Of a stretch of DNA of 64,000 bases, positions 9,894 to 18,930 are shown piece by piece. The translations under genes were made by a program, and so were the position numbers. This DNA comes from Bacteroidia bacterium (GTDB lineage Bacteria > Bacteroidota > Bacteroidia > J057), in assembly GCA_033391075.1 (NCBI GenBank), contig JAWPMV010000001.1, forward strand, positions 3,348,001 through 3,412,000. The letters run 5' to 3'. Below the pieces are notes generated by a model, which was not told where the DNA came from, made no database searches, and saw only the letters and a program-made list of their open reading frames with translations. Each line of letters starts with the position of its first letter. Position 1 is the stretch's first letter.

Positions 9894-10363
9894 TTTCGAT
9901 CCCAAACCTTAAGAAGCATATCTGGTCCAATCAATTTGAAATGAGGCTAACTAATATTCAAGTTGACTACAAGGCCAAATCTTTCTTTTATAATTTAAAA
10001 GCAGGTCAATAAAGCTATAAAAATAATACTTTTCTGAAATATGAATGATTTACCTTCCTCTTTTGAACCATTTGTCATGCATGGCATTTCTGCTCATTAT
10101 TTAACTTAGCTGTCCGATTCAGGTCTTGCAAACGATTTCGGAATGCTAGAAAGTTTCATTCTGAATCCATGTAAGAATTCATATATAAAAAAAACTATAA
10201 GAAGAGGATACTCAGGAAGGAGATTAAAAAAAAATCCCTAATTTTGATGACTACTAATTACGCTGCATTAAATTATTAAGGATACATTTTAAATACTGCG
10301 AACCCTCCTAAAACATTAATTTGGATAATCTACACTAATCATATAAAACTAATTACTACACTT
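9894..10363. promoter_or_regulatory. Divergent intergenic region between sensor and SusC
   Basis: This 470-bp AT-rich stretch holds no open frame worth calling. It must contain the promoters for the minus-strand sensor and the plus-strand SusC gene, and probably the DNA site for the sensor's own AraC domain. One candidate -7 box is listed separately. I could not recognise a clear direct repeat that would mark the regulator's binding site. Confidence 0.6.
10239..10246 (+). promoter_or_regulatory. Candidate -7 promoter box of susC
   Basis: TAATTTTG fits the Bacteroidota -7 consensus TAnnTTTG and lies 117 bases upstream of the SusC start. No good -33 TTTG is seen at the usual spacing, which would fit a promoter that needs an activator such as the neighbouring hybrid sensor. 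Confidence 0.35.
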
Positions 10364-13300
10364 ATGAGAAAAGGACTCACAACTTTTTTGATTAAGTTCT
10401 GTGCATTAGTGGTGATTACTTGTTTAACGAGTAATTTATCTTTTGCTCAGAGTTTGATTTCAGGTACGGTTACCGATCAATCATCAGGTGATCCCCTCGT
10501 GGGAGCTTCTGTGGTTGTGAAGGGAACCACGAATGGTACTCTTACCAGTGACAACGGTTCTTTCCGAATCAGTGCTAGTCAAGGAGACGTACTCACAATT
10601 TCTTATGTAGGCTATGTATCGCAAGAAGTAACTGTTACTTCTGCTACTACCTATAATGTAGGAATGAGGTTGGGTAGCCTTGATGAAGTAGTGATCACGG
10701 GATATACCGCTCAAAGTAAGGCCAATGTATCCGGCTCCGTTGCCTCCGTAGAAGTAGAAGAACTCAAAACTTTACCAGTAGGTAATGTTGAGGCTGCTCT
10801 TCAAGGACGCGTTGCTGGTGTTACGGTCTCTACCTCTGGTGTACCAGGATCTGCCAGTTTGGTACGTATCCGTGGTTTCGGTACCGTAAACAGTAACCAA
10901 CCGCTCTACATTATTGACGGTCTCCCGGTGCAGGGAGGAATCATTGAATTAAACCCCAATGATATCAAAGAAATGACCGTATTGAAGGATGCATCTGCAG
11001 CTTCTATTTACGGATCACGCGCATCTAATGGTGTAATCATCATTACGACCAAAAATGGATCTGTTGGAGGAAAATCTACCGTTACCTTCGACGCTTCTCT
11101 CGGTTCACAGTATTTCAACAATTTCCCAGACTTTGTTTCAGTTGAACAACTGGCAAATCTGGAAAACTGGGAAAAACCAACCAATCTCGGACAGCCTACG
11201 GGTAGCCCGATTTATGGAACGGGTACTTCTGCAGTCATCCCTAACTACCTGTGGCCCATCGGTGCCAATTCAGCAAATGAGGATGAGTATTTCTATTCTA
11301 CGGATCTTGCTCTGTGGAATGGTATAACCAGAACGAATCCCGCTGGAACTGATTGGTTTGATGAAATTTTCAATCCAGGTCTTATTCAGAATTACAACGT
11401 TTCTGCTACAGGTGGAAACCAGGGAGCGCAGTATGCGATCTCTATTGGACACCTTAATCAGGAAGGTCATAGAATCTATTCTGGTTTTGAACGTACCAAC
11501 GTACGTGCGAACGGAATATTCAGAATCAATGAAAACCTGAGAATCGGACAGAATGTTGCTGTATCTTATTCAGAAGAATCAGGTAACAGACAAATTGCTG
11601 GTGCTCAGTCAATCATTGATATGGCTTCTCGTCAGCCAGGTATCATACCTGTTTATGATATCTCTGGAGTGAATTTCTCTTCAAACAAAGGATTAGGATC
11701 GGCGTCAAACAATCCGGTTCAACAAGCTTTCAATTCAAGAGATGATATCAATACAAAAATCAGAGCGCTTGCTTCTGCATATTTGGAGTGGGACATCATT
11801 GATGGATTGACTGCAAAAACTTCTTTTGCTACTGACTTTGCTAACAGTGATTGGAGAAGCATTGGACGTGCAGTACCCAACGATAGTGAGCCAAGATTAG
11901 GTAACTCTCTTAATAGAGGTACAAATCAAGTACTCAACTGGACTTGGTACAACACCCTGACCTATTCAAAAACTTTTGCAGACGTTCATGATGTAAATGT
12001 TTTAGTAGGTACAGAGGCAATCCAAAACAACTTCAAGCAATTCGGAGCTACAAGAATTCAGTTCCTATTGGAAGATGTTGACTTCATGGTACTGAATGCA
12101 GGTCCTCCAGACGGTCAGAACACTAACGGTTTCCGTTCAGAGTCTACCCTCTTTTCTCAATTTGGTAAAATTGACTATGCTTATGCTGGTAAATACCTTT
12201 TGAGTGCGACACTACGTCGTGATGGATCTTCTGTATTCGGTCCTAACAATCGTTACGCGATCTTCCCTGCATTCTCTGCAGGATGGAGAATTTCTGATGA
12301 GGATTTCTTCAACTCCAGTTTCATCAACGAATTGAAAATTAGAGGTGGTTGGGGTAGAACTGGTAACCAGAACATTAACTCTCTGGCTCAGTTCACCCTT
12401 TATACTACGGCTGACATCGTTACTGCTACTTATGCAATTAATGGTGGAAACAACTCTATCACCAGTGGTATCCAGGCTTCAAGTGTTGGTAACCCTGACT
12501 TGAAATGGGAGGAAACTACTGATATCAACATTGGTTTGGATGCAGCTTTGTTGAATAATAGCTTGACAATTGCATTTGACTTGTACCAGAGAAATACTCA
12601 GGACCTTCTGTTAGGAGTACCTCCTTCTACCCTTCTGGGTCAGGTAGGTAGCCAGTTCAGAAACGTTGGTGAAGTAGAAAACAAAGGATTTGACCTTGCC
12701 TTGGGATACAACAACTTCTCAAGTGGAAGCGACTTTACTTATGATTTCAACATTTCTCTATCTAGATATGTGAACGAAGTTGTTGCTCTTGATGAGTCTA
12801 TTGACTTTATCAGTGGCGGTGGTTTCCGTTCTAACAACTACACCAGAACATTGGAAGGATTCCCGATTTCTTCTTTCTACGGATTGCAGATCGAAGGATT
12901 GTTCCAAACTCAGGCAGAAGTTGATGCTCACCCAACTAACGGTGGTAACCGTGTAGGTGGTTTCAAATTCTCTGACATCAATGGTGATGGAGTAATTAAT
13001 GCTGATGACAGAACTTTCCTAGGAAGTCCTCATCCGGATTTCACCTTAGGTTTCAATACCACTTTGAACTGGAATGGATTTGACTTCAATATGTTCTGGA
13101 CAGGTACTTTCGGAAACGAAATCGCCCTCCTTACAAGATTGTTTACTGATCTTCAGCAATTCCAGGGTAACAGAAGCGTAAATGTACTTCAGTCATTTGG
13201 ACGTGAAGGCGTAAATAATGCTGATGCAATCCTGCCTCCTTATGGAACCATTACTGCTGAGGAAAACGGACCTAACTCATATTACATTGAGGATGGTACA

Positions 13301-13540
13301 TATTTCCGTCTGAAAAATCTTGCTTTAGGATACACACTTGGTAATGATATAGTAGGTGGTTTGGGTATGGAATCTGTTAGATTCTATGTTCAAGGAAACA
13401 ATCTCGTAACATTTACCAACTATCAAGGGTTAGATCCTGAGATTAACTTCGTTGGAGGAAATGACTTGAGTCTTGGACTTGACGGAGGATTCTATCCTAT
13501 TGCGAGGTCATTACAAGGTGGAGTAAGGGTAACTTTCTAA
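10364..13540 (+). CDS. SusC/RagA-family TonB-linked outer-membrane transporter
   Basis: A 1058-residue TonB-dependent transporter. A 29-residue signal peptide (ends FAQ) leads into a carboxypeptidase-regulatory-like domain (about 30-110; ISGTVTDQSSGDPLVGASV), a TonB-box-like segment (LDEVVITGY), and a plug domain (about 118-230) with the SusC/RagA hallmarks RIRGFGTV, PLYIIDG and DASAASIYGSRASNGVIIITTK. The barrel runs to the terminal RVTF. It imports a ligand captured by the SusD lipoprotein encoded 27 bp downstream, using energy from TonB. Codons here are visibly richer in GGT, CGT and AAC than in the following genes, which suggests high expression. The substrate cannot be read from sequence, because no glycoside hydrolase or sulfatase lies in the same operon. 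Confidence 0.96.
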   Translation: MRKGLTTFLIKFCALVVITCLTSNLSFAQSLISGTVTDQSSGDPLVGASVVVKGTTNGTLTSDNGSFRISASQGDVLTISYVGYVSQEVTVTSATTYNVGMRLGSLDEVVITGYTAQSKANVSGSVASVEVEELKTLPVGNVEAALQGRVAGVTVSTSGVPGSASLVRIRGFGTVNSNQPLYIIDGLPVQGGIIELNPNDIKEMTVLKDASAASIYGSRASNGVIIITTKNGSVGGKSTVTFDASLGSQYFNNFPDFVSVEQLANLENWEKPTNLGQPTGSPIYGTGTSAVIPNYLWPIGANSANEDEYFYSTDLALWNGITRTNPAGTDWFDEIFNPGLIQNYNVSATGGNQGAQYAISIGHLNQEGHRIYSGFERTNVRANGIFRINENLRIGQNVAVSYSEESGNRQIAGAQSIIDMASRQPGIIPVYDISGVNFSSNKGLGSASNNPVQQAFNSRDDINTKIRALASAYLEWDIIDGLTAKTSFATDFANSDWRSIGRAVPNDSEPRLGNSLNRGTNQVLNWTWYNTLTYSKTFADVHDVNVLVGTEAIQNNFKQFGATRIQFLLEDVDFMVLNAGPPDGQNTNGFRSESTLFSQFGKIDYAYAGKYLLSATLRRDGSSVFGPNNRYAIFPAFSAGWRISDEDFFNSSFINELKIRGGWGRTGNQNINSLAQFTLYTTADIVTATYAINGGNNSITSGIQASSVGNPDLKWEETTDINIGLDAALLNNSLTIAFDLYQRNTQDLLLGVPPSTLLGQVGSQFRNVGEVENKGFDLALGYNNFSSGSDFTYDFNISLSRYVNEVVALDESIDFISGGGFRSNNYTRTLEGFPISSFYGLQIEGLFQTQAEVDAHPTNGGNRVGGFKFSDINGDGVINADDRTFLGSPHPDFTLGFNTTLNWNGFDFNMFWTGTFGNEIALLTRLFTDLQQFQGNRSVNVLQSFGREGVNNADAILPPYGTITAEENGPNSYYIEDGTYFRLKNLALGYTLGNDIVGGLGMESVRFYVQGNNLVTFTNYQGLDPEINFVGGNDLSLGLDGGFYPIARSLQGGVRVTF

Positions 13541-13567
13541 ACAATTAAAAACTACTCGAATTTAATT

Positions 13568-15325
13568 ATGAAAAACATTATCAAATACATAGCAATTGCT
13601 ACGATTTCAATTTCTATGTTCGTGGTAGCGTGCTCTGAGGAGTTCCTGGAAGTTACTCCTTTCGGAACCCTGAATGAGAGCGTACTAGATAACGTAGACG
13701 GTCTTGATGGGCTCTTGATTGCAGCCTATGCAGAACTGGATGGATGGGCAGGATGGTCTGCCGGTGCAGTCTGGGATGCCACAGCAACCAACTGGGTTAT
13801 GGCTGATGTAACATCAGATGATGCTTACAAAGGAACGGATGCGGGTGACCAGCCTCCGATGAACCCTGTAGAAAGGAATGAACACGATCCTGCAAACCGT
13901 GTTATCAACACGAACTGGAATGCTTTCTATGACGGTATTGCACGTTCAAATGATGTGATCAAAATCGCCAATGAATCAGCAGGCGTAGAAGCCGGAAGAA
14001 TCGCTCAGTATATCGCTGAAGCTCGCTTCCTGCGTGGACACTACCACTTCCAATTGGTGAGAATTTTTGGACCAAATGTTCCTTATGTAGACGAAACAGT
14101 TCCTTCTGATGGTCTGGTAGCTAATGATCGCGAGATCTGGTCGGACATTGAAGCTGATTTCGAAGCTGCTATGGGTACACTTCCTGCTTCACAAGGTCAA
14201 ATTGGTAGAGCTACCAGCTGGGCTGCTAAAGCTTATTTGGGTAGAGTATTTTTGTATCAAGCAAAATATACTCAGGCGCTCGCCATGTTCAATGATGTAA
14301 TCAACAATGGTGGATTCAGCATGATCAACAACTTTGGTGATGTTCATGGAACTGCTGGAAACAATGGTCCTCATTCTATCTTCCAGGTTCAAATGTCTGT
14401 AAATGACGGTGTACCTGACGGACAGAATGGTAACTATGGAGAAGTTTTGAATAATCCTCATAATGGATCTGCCGGTGGTGGATGCTGTGGATTCTTCCAA
14501 CCTACCCATAACCTGGTGAATGCTTTCAAAACTATGAATGGACTTCCTATGGCCAACTTCAATGATGTTGACCTGGGTAATGATCAGGGATGTTTCTCTT
14601 CTGATCCTGGTTGCTGCCAGGCTGATGCGGATGGAAACTGTCTTGAAACTTATACAGTAGATACGCAGCCTGTTGATCCTCGTCTTGACCACACGGTTGG
14701 ACGTAAGGGTATTCCTTACCTCGATTGGGGACTTCATAGTGGTATCGGCTATATCAGGGACCAAACCTATGGTGGACCATTCAGTCCTAAAAAGCGTGTA
14801 TTCAAAGTAGCAGAGCAAAATACCAACTCTATCAGTGGACACTCTTGGGGTGCCAATGGTGCTACAGCTATCAACTACAACATCATCCGTTATGCTGATG
14901 TTCTTCTGATGGCTGCTGAGTGTGAAATCGAAGGTGGTAATTCTACCAGAGGTATGGAGCTTATCAACGAAGTTAGAAGCCGTGTTAAGGATAATCCTGA
15001 CACTTGGGTGAAAAACGGAGGTAATGATGCAGCTACCTATGAAATCGAACTTTATGATACTGGACTTTCTCAGGCTGACGCAAGAGCAGCTTTGAGATTC
15101 GAAAGAAGACTTGAGTTCGCTATGGAAGGTCATCGTATGTTTGACCTCAACCGTTGGGGAACTTCTGTAGAAGTAATGAATGCATACTATTCGAAAGAAA
15201 GTGAAGCGGGTAAGCGTGCTTACCTAATTGGAGCTTCTTTCGGTGCAAACAGAGTTCTCAATCCTATCCCGCAGCAAGCGATCGATAGAAGTGTTGGAAC
15301 ACTGACACAAAATCCTGGATACTAG
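13568..15325 (+). CDS. SusD/RagB-family surface lipoprotein
   Basis: A 585-residue ligand-binding lipoprotein and partner of the SusC gene just upstream. The signal peptide ends at the lipobox before Cys22, followed by Ser-Glu-Glu, an acidic +2 to +4 pattern like the surface-export signal of Bacteroidota lipoproteins. SusD features include the TPR-like helical region with AEARFLRGHYHFQLVRIFG (about residues 150-175), the YADVLLMAAE segment and the C-terminal RRLEFAMEGHRMFDLNRWG motif. An unusual segment at about residues 300-360 holds six cysteines (GGCCG and GCF..DPGCC....GNC) and a DADGN calcium-loop-like turn. The gene is followed by a strong terminator, so SusC and SusD form their own transcript. 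Confidence 0.96.
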   Translation: MKNIIKYIAIATISISMFVVACSEEFLEVTPFGTLNESVLDNVDGLDGLLIAAYAELDGWAGWSAGAVWDATATNWVMADVTSDDAYKGTDAGDQPPMNPVERNEHDPANRVINTNWNAFYDGIARSNDVIKIANESAGVEAGRIAQYIAEARFLRGHYHFQLVRIFGPNVPYVDETVPSDGLVANDREIWSDIEADFEAAMGTLPASQGQIGRATSWAAKAYLGRVFLYQAKYTQALAMFNDVINNGGFSMINNFGDVHGTAGNNGPHSIFQVQMSVNDGVPDGQNGNYGEVLNNPHNGSAGGGCCGFFQPTHNLVNAFKTMNGLPMANFNDVDLGNDQGCFSSDPGCCQADADGNCLETYTVDTQPVDPRLDHTVGRKGIPYLDWGLHSGIGYIRDQTYGGPFSPKKRVFKVAEQNTNSISGHSWGANGATAINYNIIRYADVLLMAAECEIEGGNSTRGMELINEVRSRVKDNPDTWVKNGGNDAATYEIELYDTGLSQADARAALRFERRLEFAMEGHRMFDLNRWGTSVEVMNAYYSKESEAGKRAYLIGASFGANRVLNPIPQQAIDRSVGTLTQNPGY

Positions 15326-15350
15326 ATGATTAGTTTCCTTATATAAAAAA

Positions 15351-15382
15351 CTCAGGCTTTTCATTAAGCCTGAGTTTTTTTA
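15351..15382 (+). terminator. Rho-independent terminator after susD
   Basis: CTCAGGCTT (15351-15359) pairs perfectly with AAGCCTGAG (15366-15374) across a 6-base loop. Flanking A6 and T7 runs extend the stem and give the U-tract. It separates SusC/SusD from the CRTAC1-like genes and may act as a partial terminator. Confidence 0.9.
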
Positions 15383-15446
15383 ATCTCCTTTTGAGAATAT
15401 AAGAATCGATTGCATTTTTTGCTCTTTATTCAAGCAATACACCAAT

Positions 15447-18400
15447 TTGAAGTATACCTATATTCTTTTTATTCTTTTTCTGGGACTGAATTCCTGTTCA
15501 GGTCCTGAATCTGAACCCCTTTTCCGCCTGGTTCCGATTGAAAAGTCCAATGTTGACTTCATCAATCAAATCCAGGAAACAGAGGAGTTCAATATCCTCA
15601 CAGACGAATTCATGTACAATGGGGGTGGAATTGGCGTTGGAGATTTTAACCTTGACGGCCTCTATGACCTTTATTTTACCGGCAATCAGGTACCCAATCG
15701 TCTGTACCTGAATGAAGGATATATGAAATTCAGAGATATAACTGAGGAAGCAGGCGTTGGCGCTGCAGACATCTGGTCCTCCGGAGTCTCTATAGTCGAT
15801 ATCAACAATGACAGACTTCCGGATATCTATGTATCTGCGACCTTCAAGGACGATAAAGAAGAGCGTGTCAACAAACTCTACATCAACGAAGGCAGAAATG
15901 CCAATGGCGTACCAACTTTTTCTGACAAAGCCATCGAATTTGGCTTGGCAGATACCTCCTACAATACACATTCCTATTTCTTTGACTATGATATGGATGG
16001 GGACCTGGACGTCTTCCTCCTGAATGACAAACTCTTTAGCCCAAGAAGCACAACCGATCTAAACCTCCTCATGGAAGGAGGCGAAGCAACCATAGACAAA
16101 CTCTACAGAAATAATGGAGATAATACCTTTACGGACATCTCTACAGAAGCGGGAATCACAGAAGCCGGTTTTGGACTCGGAGCAGCAATATTCGATGCAA
16201 ATGGAGATGGCTTCTTCGATATTTATGTCTCCAATGACTTTATTTCCAATGACCTTCTCTACATAAACCAAAGAGATGGCAGCTTTAAAAATCAAATAGA
16301 AGATTACTTCAAGCATCATAGCTTTTCTTCCATGGGCATAGATGCCACGGACCTCAATGGAGATGGAAAAAGTGATCTCATGACCCTGGATATGCTCCCG
16401 GAAAATCGAGAACGGGTAAAAAGAACCTATGCCTTTCAGAAATTCCAGTTCTACGATCTGATGGAGCAAACAGGCTATCTCATGCAATACAATCGCAATA
16501 GCTTCCAGATGAGCAATTCAGAGGGAAGGTATAGTGAAGTTTCAGAGATGCTGGGCGTGGATGCCAGCGAATGGAGTTGGAGTGTCCTTTTTGCTGACCT
16601 GGACAATGATGGACATAAAGATCTGGCGATCAGCAATGGCTACCCCCGTGACATCACGGATATGGATTTCACAGATTACAATTCCAGCGTCAATAGCATG
16701 ATGACAAAAAAGGAAGATTTGCTAAATCAAATCCCCATCGTCAAAGTGCCCAACTACTTCTTTAAAAATGATGGAGAAAATTCATTTATAGATAAAAGCG
16801 AAGCCTGGGGAATATCAACTCCCAGTTTTTCTAATGGCTCTGTTGTTGCTGATTTGGATAATGATGGTGACCTGGATTATGTGGTAAATAATATCAATGA
16901 TCCGGCACAGATTTACGAAAATCGATCCAATACGAAAAAGCTAGGGCATTCACTCCGTCTATATTTTTCCGGAGAAGAAGGAAACCGGGATGCTATAGGA
17001 ACACAAGTAAAAGTGTATTACGATGGGAAAATGGTTTCAGGAAACTTACTTCCTCAAAGGGGATATTTATCCTCTATCGAACCTAGTTTGCATTTCGGAT
17101 TGGGAGAGGTAAAAACCATAGATAGTATTTTCATTCGTTGGCCGGAAGGAGAACTTTCTTTAGTCAAAGAAGTGGATGTTTCGGATAATAAAGAATTGAG
17201 GCTGGACAAGATGCGAATGAATCGTTTTCTCCGAAACTGGCCAAGCAAAGAAAAATCATGGTTTACCTCCAAAAAACTCAGAGGCCTGAATTTTGATCAT
17301 CAGGAAGTCAATTTCTATGACTACAATTTTCAGGGGCTTCTACAGCGCCTGCATAGCCGGGAAGGGCCCTCTATGGCTGTTGGAGATATTGATGGAAATG
17401 GATGGGAAGATCTCATTATTGGAAATGGGAGCCGGGCATCGACAAAAATATTCAAAGCACAAGCCAATGGGAGTTTCCGGGAGGATTCTCTTACAGATGT
17501 ACGTACTTCAGAAGACCAGGGCCTACTCCTCTTTGATGCTGATGGAGATGGGGACCTCGATCTTTATGTGGGAACGGGCAGTACTGAGTTTCGAAAAGGT
17601 AGCAAGTTTTTCCATGACAAATTTTACCTCAATGACGGGAAAGGCAATTTCAGCCTGAGTCAGGAAAGTATCCCACAGATTCCTATTTCAACCGCTTCGG
17701 TAACTGCTGCAGATTACGATAATGATGGAGACCTCGATATATTCCTTGCCGGTAGAATTGATCCACAAAACTATCCACATGCAACCAATAGTTACCTCCT
17801 CGAAAATGAAGGGGGACAGTTTAGACAGGTAAATGAGGGCAAGGCACCCATTCTTAACGATCTGGGTATGGTTTCTCAGGGACTTTGGACAGATGTAAAT
17901 CAGGATGGTTGGATAGATTTGATTTTGGTGGGCGAATGGATGCCTTTGAGCATACTGATCAACCAGAAAGGAAGCTTTAATGATAAAACCGAGATCCCTC
18001 AGTCCAGTGGATGGTGGAACAGCATCAGCGGGGCAGACCTGGACAATGATGGCGATATTGATTATATCCTGGGCAACCAGGGCCTCAACAATAAAGTTCA
18101 GACAAGTCTTGAACATCCTCTTCTGATTTATGCAGAAGACTTTGATGAAAATGGAAGTGTCGATCCTATAATCGCTGAGTATCAGGAAGGAGATTATTAT
18201 CCCGTTCACCTGAAAATGGACCTCACAAGACAATTGGTGGAACTCCGAAAGCGATATTCCAAATACCAGGATTTTGCTTCCGCTCGGATGGAAGACATCT
18301 TCCCTCCGGAAAAACTCAAGGAATCTAAAACTTATAAAGCTGAAACTTTTGAATCGGCAATTCTCTGGAACCATGAAGGAGACTTCCACTTACAAAGTTT

Positions 18401-18920
18401 ACCCAAAGAAGCCCAGGTCTCCCCTATCTACAATTCCTTCAGTTGGGATATCGATCAGGATGGAGATTTAGACATCATGCTTCAGGGTAATCGCTATGGT
18501 ACGGAGGTTTTTCAGGGCAGGCAGGACGCTTCCAATGGACTGGTCCTTTTCAATGAAGGAAATAAGGAATTTGTTTATAAAGGGAATAAAGGCTTTGTGG
18601 TGGACGCAGATGCACGTTCTATGGTGAGCATGCATACAAAATCAGGCCTCTACCTGCTCTCTGGAGTAAATGATCAAAAGCCCCTTATCTATGCGTTACC
18701 TAATCAGGAATCCCTAAAAGAAATCATTCCTGAAGCGGGAGATATTGCCCTCCTTATTCATTATAAAGATGGAAGGAAACAAAGGCAGGAGATTTATCAT
18801 GGCTCAGGCTTCCTTTCTCAATCCAGTACAAAATTTCTCCTGAATCCTGAATGGGTAAAAGAAGTGGAAATTATCGGCAAGAAAGGATCAACAAGAAAAG
18901 TGAGTTTATCAGAAAACTGA
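15447..18920 (+). CDS. CRTAC1-like FG-GAP/ASPIC-UnbV lipoprotein, copy 1
   Basis: A large surface or periplasmic lipoprotein of 1157 residues. The signal peptide MKYTYILFILFLGLNSC ends in a lipobox. Fourteen D.[DN].DG..D calcium loops (for example DLDNDGDLDYVV, DADGDGDLDLYV, DVNQDGWIDLIL) mark FG-GAP/VCBS propeller blades. They are split into two groups by an ASPIC/UnbV domain at about residues 505-590 (RGYLSSIEPSLHFGLG, then IRWPEG). Known relatives include animal CRTAC1; the bacterial role is unknown but is thought to be calcium-dependent binding. The start must be TTG at 15447: no in-frame ATG lies upstream, and the next Met is inside the first repeat. The gene leads a tight block with the next two genes, 10 bp before its paralogue. 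Confidence 0.9.
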   Translation: MKYTYILFILFLGLNSCSGPESEPLFRLVPIEKSNVDFINQIQETEEFNILTDEFMYNGGGIGVGDFNLDGLYDLYFTGNQVPNRLYLNEGYMKFRDITEEAGVGAADIWSSGVSIVDINNDRLPDIYVSATFKDDKEERVNKLYINEGRNANGVPTFSDKAIEFGLADTSYNTHSYFFDYDMDGDLDVFLLNDKLFSPRSTTDLNLLMEGGEATIDKLYRNNGDNTFTDISTEAGITEAGFGLGAAIFDANGDGFFDIYVSNDFISNDLLYINQRDGSFKNQIEDYFKHHSFSSMGIDATDLNGDGKSDLMTLDMLPENRERVKRTYAFQKFQFYDLMEQTGYLMQYNRNSFQMSNSEGRYSEVSEMLGVDASEWSWSVLFADLDNDGHKDLAISNGYPRDITDMDFTDYNSSVNSMMTKKEDLLNQIPIVKVPNYFFKNDGENSFIDKSEAWGISTPSFSNGSVVADLDNDGDLDYVVNNINDPAQIYENRSNTKKLGHSLRLYFSGEEGNRDAIGTQVKVYYDGKMVSGNLLPQRGYLSSIEPSLHFGLGEVKTIDSIFIRWPEGELSLVKEVDVSDNKELRLDKMRMNRFLRNWPSKEKSWFTSKKLRGLNFDHQEVNFYDYNFQGLLQRLHSREGPSMAVGDIDGNGWEDLIIGNGSRASTKIFKAQANGSFREDSLTDVRTSEDQGLLLFDADGDGDLDLYVGTGSTEFRKGSKFFHDKFYLNDGKGNFSLSQESIPQIPISTASVTAADYDNDGDLDIFLAGRIDPQNYPHATNSYLLENEGGQFRQVNEGKAPILNDLGMVSQGLWTDVNQDGWIDLILVGEWMPLSILINQKGSFNDKTEIPQSSGWWNSISGADLDNDGDIDYILGNQGLNNKVQTSLEHPLLIYAEDFDENGSVDPIIAEYQEGDYYPVHLKMDLTRQLVELRKRYSKYQDFASARMEDIFPPEKLKESKTYKAETFESAILWNHEGDFHLQSLPKEAQVSPIYNSFSWDIDQDGDLDIMLQGNRYGTEVFQGRQDASNGLVLFNEGNKEFVYKGNKGFVVDADARSMVSMHTKSGLYLLSGVNDQKPLIYALPNQESLKEIIPEAGDIALLIHYKDGRKQRQEIYHGSGFLSQSSTKFLLNPEWVKEVEIIGKKGSTRKVSLSEN

Positions 18921-18930
18921 TACGAAATCA

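Noticed and set aside
14189-15133. A 314-codon open frame antisense to SusD
   Set aside because: It lies wholly inside a certain gene, is Ser/Thr/Ile-rich in a way typical of antisense frames, and resembles no family.
17688-18389. A 233-codon open frame antisense to the first CRTAC1-like gene
   Set aside because: It is fully contained in a repeat-rich coding gene; the openness follows from the codon pattern of the calcium-loop repeats.
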